Source of the DNA: Aurantimonas coralicida DSM 14790
Lineage (GTDB): Bacteria; Pseudomonadota; Alphaproteobacteria; Rhizobiales; Rhizobiaceae
Assembly: GCF_000421645.1 (NCBI RefSeq)
Contig: NZ_ATXK01000007.1
Location: forward strand, 62,001 to 126,000
DNA length: 64,000 bases
Direction: 5' to 3'
Shown here: piece after piece, positions 56,690 through 64,000 of the stretch
How the letters are laid out: the number at the start of each line of letters is the position of its first letter
Numbering within the stretch: the first letter of the stretch is position 1
Made by a program: the position numbers and the translations under genes
The notes under the pieces: generated by a model
What the model was told of the DNA's origin: nothing
Database searches by the model: none
Seen by the model: the letters and a program-made list of their open reading frames with translations, nothing else

Positions 56690-57556
56690 TCAGCGGCGGG
56701 TGCGGTTCTCGCGCCACCAGATCGTCAGTCCGCTGGCGATCAGGATCGCCGCGCCGGCCAGGAAGTTCCAGCTGAGCGGATCGCCGAGCAGCGTCACGCT
56801 GTAGATGCTGGCGAAGAAGACCTGCGCGTAGAGGAACGGCGAGAGCGCCGAGGCCGAGGCGTAGGCAAAGCCCTGCACGATGCAGAAATGGCCGAGCGCC
56901 CCCAGCGTGCCGATCGTCACCATCATGGCGAAAACCGGCCAGGTCGGCGTTTCCCAGACAAAGGGCACGGCGATGGTCAGGAGCACCGCGCCGACCGCCG
57001 TCGTGTTGAACAAAGTGGCGGCGTTTTCCTCCGGGCCCGACAGGGCGCGGGTCATCAGGAAATAGCCCGACAGGATCACCGCCGACAGAAGCGGCAGCAG
57101 GAGATACGGGCTGGTGTCGGCAAAGCCCGGCCGCACGATCAGGAGCACGCCGACGAAGCCGGCGAAGACGGCCGCGATGCGCGGCACGCCGATGCGCTCG
57201 CCGAGAAAAATCACCGACAGAACCGTGACGAGGACCGGTGCGAAGAACTGCACCGCCGTCGCGTCGGCCAGCGGCACGTGGGCGAAGGACACATACATCA
57301 GCGTCGTCGCGCACAAGAGCGCCGCACCGCGCGCGAGCTGCAGGCCCGGGCGCTTGCTGTGCAGGAAGCTGGTGCCACGCGTCCGGGCGAGCCACGCCGT
57401 CATCAGGATCGTGTGGAAGAAATACCGGGCCCAGACGATCTCGAGGACCGGCAGCTCGCCGGTGAGATACTTGCCGAACGTATCCATCGTGGCGAGCAGC
57501 AGCCCGGACAGGATCGTCAGCAGGATGCCGGCCAGAACGCCGCTCGGCCGGGTCAT
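56690..57556 (-). CDS. DMT-superfamily (EamA) transporter
   Basis: 288 residues, ten membrane helices as two EamA repeats (first from LLATMDTFGKYLT to GVLLIVRPGF, second from LLSAVILSGYFLMTRAL to the end). Substrate unknown; such exporters carry amino acids, metabolites or drugs. Followed in the same direction by nothing close, and convergent with the pseudopilin genes (15 bp). Confidence 0.87.
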   Translation of the reverse strand: MTRPSGVLAGILLTILSGLLLATMDTFGKYLTGELPVLEIVWARYFFHTILMTAWLARTRGTSFLHSKRPGLQLARGAALLCATTLMYVSFAHVPLADATAVQFFAPVLVTVLSVIFLGERIGVPRIAAVFAGFVGVLLIVRPGFADTSPYLLLPLLSAVILSGYFLMTRALSGPEENAATLFNTTAVGAVLLTIAVPFVWETPTWPVFAMMVTIGTLGALGHFCIVQGFAYASASALSPFLYAQVFFASIYSVTLLGDPLSWNFLAGAAILIASGLTIWWRENRTRR

Positions 57557-57731
57557 CGAAGGCTGCGCGATAAGTGATGCATACGATCACTTCTGCCTTG
57601 CCGGCGGCGCGAAAGCGAGCCCGCCGGCATCAGGCCCACCGGTTTGTCCCCCGGCCGATCGGCCCCGCCATGTCCCGAAGCCTTGCCGGCAGCGGGACTG
57701 GCGGCCGGGGCTGAGGACACCGGCACGCCGA

Positions 57732-58493
57732 TTAGATCGATCCGGCTTCGACCATGTAGTTGTTGGCGCTGCACATGGCGGCGTCGTCGGAGGCCAGGAA
57801 CAGCACCATCCGCGCCACATAGACCGGCTCGATCAGGTCCGGCAGGCACTGGCGCGCCTTGTGCTTGTCAAGCGCCTCCGGGTTGGCCCAGAGCTGCTTC
57901 TGGCGCTCGGTCATGACCCAGCCCGGCACCACGGTGTTGACGCGGATCCGGTGCGGGCCGAGATCGCGCGCGAACGAGCGGGTCATGCCGTGCACGGCCG
58001 ACTTGGCGGTGGTGTAGGCGGGCATGTTGCCGGCTGCCTCCCACCAGGAGTTCGACCCCATATTGATGATCGAGCCCTTGCCGGCCGCGATCATCCCCGG
58101 CGCGGCCGCCTGGATGGCGAAGAACATGTGGCGGAGATTGGTGGCGATCCGCTCGTCGAAATAGTCCGGCGTCACGTCTTCCCAGCCGTGGCGATCGTCG
58201 CGGGCGGCATTGTTGACCAGCACCGTGGCCGGCCCGTTGGCCTCGGCAAGGGCCGCGAAGGCGCGTTTCAGATCGTCTATGTCGCGCAGGTCGCAGGCCT
58301 CGAAGCGGACCTGCCGCCCGGCGCCCGTCAGCTCGCCGGCCAGCGCCGTGCCGGCATCGCGGTCGAGATCGACGAAACCGACGTGGGCGCCCTGTTCGGC
58401 GAAGGCCCGGACCATGATCTCCCCGATGCCCGAGGCCCCGCCGGTGACGATGACGCTGGCGTTTTCGAGACTGGGATAGCTGGCAAAGCGCAT
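57732..58493 (-). CDS. SDR-family oxidoreductase
   Basis: 253 residues. Cofactor loop GGASGIGEIMV at residues 19-29, NNAARDD about 92-98, and the active-site series NMGSNSWWEAAG and AYTTAKSAVHG with Tyr and Lys. Substrate unknown, sugar or polyol dehydrogenases look closest. It is divergent from the MocR-type regulator gene with 374 bp between, so it could be that regulator's target. Confidence 0.87.
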   Translation of the reverse strand: MRFASYPSLENASVIVTGGASGIGEIMVRAFAEQGAHVGFVDLDRDAGTALAGELTGAGRQVRFEACDLRDIDDLKRAFAALAEANGPATVLVNNAARDDRHGWEDVTPDYFDERIATNLRHMFFAIQAAAPGMIAAGKGSIINMGSNSWWEAAGNMPAYTTAKSAVHGMTRSFARDLGPHRIRVNTVVPGWVMTERQKQLWANPEALDKHKARQCLPDLIEPVYVARMVLFLASDDAAMCSANNYMVEAGSI

Positions 58494-58867
58494 GGATCGT
58501 CCCCTCTGAATCCGGTTGAAGCTCGATAGTGAACTGTTGCGGGGGCTGGTAGCATGCCGGCCATGACCGGGCGAGCCTGCCGGCCGCGCTTTACTGCGGC
58601 GCAGGCCCCTGCCGTTCGCGCCGCGCCTCCGGCAGCTGCCCGCCGGATGCTGACGATGACAGATGGTGATTCCGGCCGTGCGGGCCGAATGCGCCGCGTC
58701 CGGTCAAGCCGGAAGCCTTTAGCCGGGCGGCTATGTTGCAGTGCTCACTCGACTTTCGGACTATTGCACGTCCGCAAGCCTAGCTTAGGATTAGGCAACC
58801 TCGTCATGTGATATAACAAGGTGATTTCGGGCTGTCTGAATTGCCCACCGCACAGGCTCCCAACGTC
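58494..58867. promoter_or_regulatory. Divergent control region, SDR / MocR-type gene
   Basis: 374 bp with no gene. Near the regulator are a short inverted repeat TTGC-ACGTCC-GCAA (58764-58777), a nested CCTAGCTTAGG palindrome and a good -10 box TATAAC at 58812-58817. MocR proteins often bind direct repeats in such intervals. Confidence 0.45.
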
Positions 58868-60232
58868 ATGTGGAACGCGCAATACGAACACGGTCTGGAC
58901 GACGTCGCCAGTATCGTCGAGCGGATCGCGCAGGACATCGAAGCCGGCGTGCTGCGCCCCGGCGACCGTCTGCCGCCCCAGCGCGAGCTGGCGAACGGGC
59001 TCGGCGTCAAGCTGTCCACGATCAGCCGCGCCTATCGCGAGGCGGCGCAGCGGCGCCTGATCGGCGGCGAGATCGGTCGCGGCACCTATGTCCTGGCCTC
59101 CAGCCCCGATTCGCTGCTCTTCGCACCCGACGTGTCGGCAGAGCGGCTGGTGGACCTGTCCACCAACGTGCCGGTCACCATGCCGGACGACACGGCACTG
59201 GCGTCGCTGATCGACGGCCTGAGTTCCGCCGAGCGGGCGCAGATGAGCGGCTATCCCGGTTGCGCCCTCGTCCATCGCGCCGCGGAAGCGGTCGGCGACT
59301 GGATGGCCTGGCGCGGCATGACCCGCCGACCGGCGACGGTGGTGTCCTGCGCCGGGGCCCATGCGGCGCTGCAGGCGCTGCTGGTCCACGCCACCCGCGA
59401 GGGCGACGCGATCCTCGTGGAATCCCTGACATTCCCGGGCCTGAAGGCGCTGGCGCGGCAGTTGCGGCTGCGGCTGATTCCGGTGGAACTGGACGGCGAA
59501 GGTGTCACGCCGGAAGGGCTCGACGCCGCCGCGCGCAGTTCCACGGCAAAGCTGGCCGTGCTGATGCCCAACCTTCACAACCCGACCGGCGCGGTCATGG
59601 GCGACGACCGGCGCCGGGCAATCGCTGAGATCGCCGAACGCCGCGACCTGACCCTCATCGAGGACGACGCCTACGGGCCCCTGGCCGGCCGGCCGCCGCT
59701 GGCAGAGGATCTGGGCGCGCGTGGCATCGTCGTCTCCAGCCTGTCCATGACGGTCATGCCGGGACTGCGCTTCGGCTTCGTCGCCGGCGACCATCCGATG
59801 CTGGCCGCCCTCAAGCGCAACCTGCACCTCACCTCCTGGATGATGACGCCGCTGTCCCTGTTGGCCGGATCGGCCTGGATCGAGGACGGCACGGCGGCGG
59901 CGCGCACCGCCTGGCAGGCCGAGGCGGTGCGCGAGCGCTGGCGGCAGATGGGGCAGCATCTGGGCCCGTCCGACGCAGTGGCCGCGCCCCATGTCTGGCT
60001 CGGTGTCGACGGCGATGCCGAGGAGGCCGCGACGCAGCTGCGCCAGTGCGGCGTCGCCGTGGTGCCGGCCGAAACCTTCGCCTCAGGACGCACCTTCCAT
60101 TCGCGCGTGCGCGCCTCGCTGACCGCCGCGCCCACGCGTGACGACCTCGACACGGCGCTGGCGATTCTCGCAGATTTCGGCGCGCGCCCCGCCGCGCTGC
60201 CCCGGGCCGGCGGTTCCGCCCTCGCGCGATAG
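58868..60232 (+). CDS. MocR/GntR-type protein with aminotransferase domain lacking the PLP lysine
   Basis: 454 residues. N-terminal winged HTH of the GntR class (residues 11-75: GDRLPPQRELANGLGVKLST), then a fold-type-I aminotransferase domain with NLHNPTGAVMG, EDDAYGPL, PGLRFGFV and an Arg in SRVRASL. The lysine that should bind PLP sits in SSLS-K-TxxPGLR of relatives, but here reads SSLSMTVMPGLR (codon ATG at 59747-59749). So the protein should not form the internal aldimine. It may sense a ligand in another way or be losing function. ATG 58868 chosen; TTG 58841 possible. Confidence 0.88.
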   Translation: MWNAQYEHGLDDVASIVERIAQDIEAGVLRPGDRLPPQRELANGLGVKLSTISRAYREAAQRRLIGGEIGRGTYVLASSPDSLLFAPDVSAERLVDLSTNVPVTMPDDTALASLIDGLSSAERAQMSGYPGCALVHRAAEAVGDWMAWRGMTRRPATVVSCAGAHAALQALLVHATREGDAILVESLTFPGLKALARQLRLRLIPVELDGEGVTPEGLDAAARSSTAKLAVLMPNLHNPTGAVMGDDRRRAIAEIAERRDLTLIEDDAYGPLAGRPPLAEDLGARGIVVSSLSMTVMPGLRFGFVAGDHPMLAALKRNLHLTSWMMTPLSLLAGSAWIEDGTAAARTAWQAEAVRERWRQMGQHLGPSDAVAAPHVWLGVDGDAEEAATQLRQCGVAVVPAETFASGRTFHSRVRASLTAAPTRDDLDTALAILADFGARPAALPRAGGSALAR

Positions 60233-60371
60233 GCGCCGGCTGCCCGATCGGGCGGCAGCGGCGGAGGCAGATTGCACAAACGCACGTCAATCGACCGCCG
60301 CAGCCTGCGAGACCCTTGATTTTCCGGCCTGTCGCTTTCTCTTATCCAAAAGACAGGTCTGGAGGGTGCAG

Positions 60372-61784
60372 GTGACGGCGTTCGACGAAATGCTTCTCGA
60401 TGACGACAATGTCCGGGAACCCTATGCCCGCTTCAACGAGTGGTTCCGACAGCAGAACATCGAGGAACTGGCCGCCAAGACCAACGAGGCCGAGGATTTC
60501 TTCCGGCGCACGGGCATAACCTTCAACGTCTATGGCGAGGCCGAGGCCGCCGAGCGGCTGATCCCCTTCGATCTCGTGCCGCGGATCATGGCCAAGGCCG
60601 AATGGGATCTTCTCGCCGAGGGCATCGAGCAGCGGGTGCAGGCCCTCAACGCGTTTCTCTACGACATCTACCACGACCAGGAGATCGTGAAGGCGGGCAA
60701 GGTGCCCGAGCGCCTGATCGTCGGCAACGAGGCCTATCTGCCGCAGATGGAAGGCTTCCGGCCGCCCGGCGGGGTCTACACCCACATCATCGGCACCGAC
60801 ATCGTGCGGTGCGGCGAAAACGAATTCTACGTCCTGGAGGATAACGCCCGCACGCCGTCCGGCGTCTCGTACATGATCGAGAACCGGGAAACGATGATGC
60901 AGATGTTTCCCGAGCTGTTCGCGCAGAACCGCGTGCGGCCGGTCGAGACCTACCCGCATCACCTGCGCCGCTCGCTCGCCGCGGTCGCGCCGCCCGCCTG
61001 CGACGGCCCGCCGACCATCGCCGTCCTGACGCCGGGCATCCACAATTCCGCGTTCTACGAGCACGCCTTCCTGGCCGACCAGATGGGTGTCGAGCTGATC
61101 GAGGGCGCCGACGCCAAGGTGATCGACGGTCGCATCCAGATGCGGACCACCGAGGGCTACCGGCCGATCGATGTCCTCTATCGCCGGGTCGACGACGAGT
61201 ATCTCGATCCCGAGGCGTTCAGGCCCGATTCCATGCTCGGCATTCCCGGCATCATGGAGGTCTACAAGAACGGCGGCATCACCATCGCCAATGCCCCCGG
61301 CACGGGCATCGCCGACGACAAGGCGATCTATTCCTACATGCCGGAAATCGTCGAGTTCTATACCGGCAAGCCGGCCCTCCTGCAGAACGTGCCGACCTGG
61401 CGCTGCGCCGAGGAAGACAGCCTCGCCTACGTCCTCGACAATCTGAAGGACCTCGTCGTCAAGGAAGTGCACGGCTCGGGCGGCTACGGCATGCTGGTCG
61501 GACCGGCGGCCTCGACGGCCGAACGCGAGGCCTTCGCGGCGAAGCTGCGGGCCAGGCCGCGCAACTACATCGCCCAGCCAACGCTGGCGCTGTCGACCGT
61601 GCCGATCCTGGCGGAGCATGGCCTCGCGCCGCGGCATGTCGATCTTCGCCCCTTCGTCCTCGTCTCCGACAAGGTCCGGATCATACCCGGCGGACTGACG
61701 CGCGTGGCTCTCAAGGAGGGCTCGCTCGTGGTCAATTCCAGCCAGGGCGGCGGCACCAAGGACACCTGGGTACTGAGGGACTGA
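60372..61784 (+). CDS. Circularly permuted ATP-grasp protein
   Basis: 470 residues. Patterns RTGITFNVYGEAEAAERLIP, DIVRCGENEFYVLEDNARTP, GIMEVYKNGGITIANAPGTG, VKEVHGSGGYGMLVGP and the end SSQGGGTKDTWVL belong to the CP_ATPgrasp family. With the alpha-E and Anbu genes next to it, it forms a set proposed in comparative studies to make and process a peptide. The start is GTG 60372 with GGAGG 6 nt upstream; GTG 60366 is too close to it. Confidence 0.9.
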   Translation: MTAFDEMLLDDDNVREPYARFNEWFRQQNIEELAAKTNEAEDFFRRTGITFNVYGEAEAAERLIPFDLVPRIMAKAEWDLLAEGIEQRVQALNAFLYDIYHDQEIVKAGKVPERLIVGNEAYLPQMEGFRPPGGVYTHIIGTDIVRCGENEFYVLEDNARTPSGVSYMIENRETMMQMFPELFAQNRVRPVETYPHHLRRSLAAVAPPACDGPPTIAVLTPGIHNSAFYEHAFLADQMGVELIEGADAKVIDGRIQMRTTEGYRPIDVLYRRVDDEYLDPEAFRPDSMLGIPGIMEVYKNGGITIANAPGTGIADDKAIYSYMPEIVEFYTGKPALLQNVPTWRCAEEDSLAYVLDNLKDLVVKEVHGSGGYGMLVGPAASTAEREAFAAKLRARPRNYIAQPTLALSTVPILAEHGLAPRHVDLRPFVLVSDKVRIIPGGLTRVALKEGSLVVNSSQGGGTKDTWVLRD

Positions 61785-61794
61785 AGCGAAGCAC

Positions 61795-62745
61795 ATGGCA
61801 CTACTCGGACGCACCGCCAACGGCCTGTTCTGGATGTCCCGCTATATCGAGCGGGCCGAGAACATGGCCCGCCTCGTCGACGCCGGACAGCGGCTGTCGA
61901 TGACCAACCTCTCCTCGGACGAACCCGACGAATGGCAGTCGGTGCTGGTCTCGGCCGGCGTCGAGGCGGCCTATCTGGCCAAATATACCGAATACGACAC
62001 CGCCTCGATCATCGACTTCCTGCTGCGCGACCGGGACAATCCGTCGAGCGTGCGCTCGTCGATCGACACGGCACGGATGAACGGGCGGATGGTGCGGACC
62101 GCCCTCACCCGCGACCTGTGGGAGACGATCAACGAGAGCTGGCTGATCATCAAGAGCCGGCTCGACAAGCCGCTGAACCCGCTCGAACTGACGGCCATTC
62201 TGGAGCTGGTGAAGCGCCAGACGGCGCTGATCCGGGGCGTCTTCCACGGCACGATGCTGCGCAACGAGATCTTCGACTTCTGCTCGCTCGGTGCCTTCAT
62301 CGAGCGGGCCGACAACACGGCCCGCATCCTTGACGTGAAATACTGGGTGCTGCTGCCGGAACACTCCTCCGTCGGCTCGTCGCTCGACAATTTCCAGTGG
62401 GCGTCGATCCTGCGCTCGGTCTCGGCGCACCGCGCCTATGCTTGGGAATATGACGGCGAGTACCGGGCGACGAACATCATCGACTTCCTGATGCTGAACC
62501 GCAGGTTGCCGCGCTCGCTGGCCTATTGCTATCTCTGCATCGAGGAAAGCCTGAAATATCTGAACCGGAACTACGAGACCCAGCACCCCTGCTCGCGCAC
62601 CGCCAGCGATATCACACGCAAGCTGTCGGACGCGTCGGTGAAGGAGATCATCGACGGCGGCATGCACGAGTTCCTCGAGAACTTCATCATCGAGAACAAC
62701 CGGGTGGCCAGGGAGATCGCCGAGAGCTACCGCTTCTACGCCTGA
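61795..62745 (+). CDS. Alpha-E domain protein
   Basis: 316 residues, almost all alpha-helical. The start LLGRTANGLFWMSRYIERAE and the later repeat FCSLGAFIERADNTARILDV show the duplicated conserved R-Y-I-E-R-A-E/D pattern of the family. Biochemical role unknown, always linked to the ATP-grasp partner, which ends 10 bp upstream. Confidence 0.92.
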   Translation: MALLGRTANGLFWMSRYIERAENMARLVDAGQRLSMTNLSSDEPDEWQSVLVSAGVEAAYLAKYTEYDTASIIDFLLRDRDNPSSVRSSIDTARMNGRMVRTALTRDLWETINESWLIIKSRLDKPLNPLELTAILELVKRQTALIRGVFHGTMLRNEIFDFCSLGAFIERADNTARILDVKYWVLLPEHSSVGSSLDNFQWASILRSVSAHRAYAWEYDGEYRATNIIDFLMLNRRLPRSLAYCYLCIEESLKYLNRNYETQHPCSRTASDITRKLSDASVKEIIDGGMHEFLENFIIENNRVAREIAESYRFYA

Positions 62746-62888
62746 TAGTGGCAAGACGGCTTCGCTCGCCTGCGAACCGTCACCCTCACGACCAATAACC
62801 ATTGCGGAAGGCGCGCGGCCTGCACAAAGATGCAGCCGCGCGCGGATAGCTGATTCGTCCTGCGCGCCCCAGGGGGATGTCAGCCAAA

Positions 62889-63620
62889 ATGACCTATTGC
62901 GTGGGGCTCCTCGTCGATCGTGGCCTCGTTTTCATGTCGGATACCCGTACCAATGCGGGCATCGACAACATTTCCGTCGTCTCGAAGATGAAGACGTGGG
63001 AGGTGCCGGGCGAGCGCTTCCTGTGCCTGCTCAGCGCCGGCAACCTGGCCACTACCCAGTCGACCGTGTCGCTTCTGGAAGAGCGCCTGCTCGCGCCCTC
63101 GGAGCGCCAGCCGGCGATCCTGACCCAGCCGTCGATGTTCCAGACCGCCAAGCTGGTCGGCGAGACGATCAAGGAGGTCATCTCCTACACGACGCCGGCC
63201 GGCCAGTCGGCCGATGCGCTGTTCTCGGGCACCTTCATTCTCGGCGGCCAGATCAAGGGCGGGCGTCCGCGCCTCTTCCTGATCTACCCGGAAGGCAATT
63301 TCATCGAGGCCGGGCCCGACAATCCCTTCTTCCAGATCGGCGAACACAAATACGGCCGGCCGATCATCATCCGCACCTACGATCCGCAGATGAGCCTGGA
63401 AGACTGCGCCAAGCTGCTGCTGGTCTCCTTCGATTCGACCATCCGCTCGAACCTGTCGGTCGGCGCGCCGATCGACATGCAGTTCTACGAGACCGACACG
63501 ATGGTGGCCGGCTACAAGCGACGCTTCGAATTGTCGGACCCGTATTACCAGGAGATCTCGGGCGGCTGGTCCGATGCCCTCAAGGATGCATTCGATCGCC
63601 TGCCGCCTTTCCAGCGTTAG
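62889..63620 (+). CDS. Anbu-type proteasome-like peptidase
   Basis: 243 residues of the Ntn-hydrolase fold. Starting at ATG 62889 the protein is M-TYCVGLLVDRGLVFMSDTR, placing the nucleophile Thr right after Met as required; ATG 62877 would add four residues in front of it and is rejected despite a possible ribosome site. NAGIDNISVVSKMKT and SALFSGTFILGGQI-like segments match Anbu. It belongs to the ATP-grasp/alpha-E set, but the transglutaminase-like gene usual before Anbu is not here. Confidence 0.92.
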   Translation: MTYCVGLLVDRGLVFMSDTRTNAGIDNISVVSKMKTWEVPGERFLCLLSAGNLATTQSTVSLLEERLLAPSERQPAILTQPSMFQTAKLVGETIKEVISYTTPAGQSADALFSGTFILGGQIKGGRPRLFLIYPEGNFIEAGPDNPFFQIGEHKYGRPIIIRTYDPQMSLEDCAKLLLVSFDSTIRSNLSVGAPIDMQFYETDTMVAGYKRRFELSDPYYQEISGGWSDALKDAFDRLPPFQR

Positions 63621-63714
63621 AACGCCACAGGTCAAGACACGGGCCGTGTATCGGCATTAATCTTGCGGAAAAGATTGTTCGCAATACTGACGGAACACAG
63701 GAAACTGTTTCGGC

Positions 63715-64000
63715 ATGACGCGGACACTCACCCAGCAACCTCTGACGACACGCGGCTTGTGCAAGCTGGCGGGCATCACGCTTTGCGGTGTGCTGTCCTG
63801 CATGGCGGTCGCGCTCATCTACAACGCGGCACTGTTTCGCAACGCCGATCCGGAAGCCTTTCGCCTGGCGATGATCTGCGCGGTGGTCGTGCCGACCATC
63901 CTCGGCGGGCCGCTCTTCGTCTTCCTATCGCTGAAGCTGCGCGAGTTGCGCGTCCTGAATCGCCGCCTCGAGATCGTCGCCGCCCATGACGGGCTGACGA
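63715..64000 (+). CDS. Membrane diguanylate cyclase, 5' part
   Basis: The first 95 residues run off the window end. Two membrane helices (about 19-42 and 55-80) flank a short loop, then ELRVLNRRLEIVAAHDGLT is the coiled linker and beginning of a GGDEF domain (the D-G/x-L-T entry motif). It would make c-di-GMP. Start at ATG 63715; only the N-terminus can be seen, so a GGDEF-EAL fusion cannot be excluded. Confidence 0.75.
   Translation, partial: MTRTLTQQPLTTRGLCKLAGITLCGVLSCMAVALIYNAALFRNADPEAFRLAMICAVVVPTILGGPLFVFLSLKLRELRVLNRRLEIVAAHDGLT

Noticed and set aside
60138-60371. Longer N-terminus of the ATP-grasp protein
   Set aside because: The added 78 residues overlap the end of the MocR-type gene in another frame and are Arg/Pro-rich; GGAGG before GTG 60372 marks the true start.

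Overview
The window looks like chromosome of a GC-rich alphaproteobacterium, almost certainly order Hyphomicrobiales (Rhizobiales). The evidence is gene order known from rhizobia: dnaG-rpoD, carA-carB-greA-lpsB, trxB next to an LsrB/VtlR-type LysR gene, and rplM-rpsI close to argC. A HlyU-like protein, DUF2842, SIMPL and an Anbu-type protease gene agree with this. I cannot name the genus. No rRNA, CRISPR array or prophage is visible.

Layout. (1) 1-2858: end of a phosphonate uptake and use locus, phnD (cut by the window edge), phnE and phnM. (2) 3094-5419: a methyltransferase and a PQQ-type sorbosone dehydrogenase. (3) 5560-12248: an accessory region. The 3' end of a hybrid histidine kinase is cut off by an IS21-family element (istA-istB, 6156-8639). 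Beyond the IS come a 304-bp fragment of a second, related istA, a MobV relaxase with a possible nick site in front of it, a metallophosphoesterase, and a headless M41-peptidase fragment that stops next to a tRNA with anticodon CAU. This looks like the eroded end of a tRNA-anchored mobile element. (4) 12418-16156: secreted and small metabolic proteins. (5) 16415-20683: rpoD and dnaG. (6) 20843-28790: LrgA/LrgB pair, YqeY, carA, an XRE gene, carB and greA. (7) 28925-34389: cell envelope block with lpsB, a GT25 glycosyltransferase, trkH, trxB and lsrB. (8) 34540-43271: mixed genes including a SRPBCC protein, a candidate small RNA, a SOUL haem-binding protein, a secreted protein made of 23-residue repeats, metY, a Gfo/Idh dehydrogenase, enoyl-CoA hydratase and a thioesterase. 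(9) 43484-48070: rplM, rpsI, an agmatinase homologue, a DegT aminotransferase and argC. (10) 48095-51056: HD-GYP phosphodiesterase, haem A synthase, DUF2842. (11) 51067-54512: exopolysaccharide genes, namely a degenerate CpsD/ExoP-type ATPase, a Wza-type lipoprotein and a sugar-phosphate transferase. (12) 54506-60232: cysQ, two TadE-like genes, a DMT transporter, an SDR and a MocR-type regulator that has lost its PLP lysine. (13) 60372-64000: a circularly permuted ATP-grasp, alpha-E protein and Anbu protease, then the start of a diguanylate cyclase.

The best leads for something new are the orphan terminated RNA on the minus strand at 35176-35346, the MocR protein without its catalytic lysine, the 23-residue-repeat secreted protein with a perfect palindrome in front of it, the degenerate polysaccharide ATPase with a 22-bp hairpin just ahead of its ribosome binding site, and the relaxase/oriT remnant at the tRNA. 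All calls come from reading the sequence. No database search was possible.
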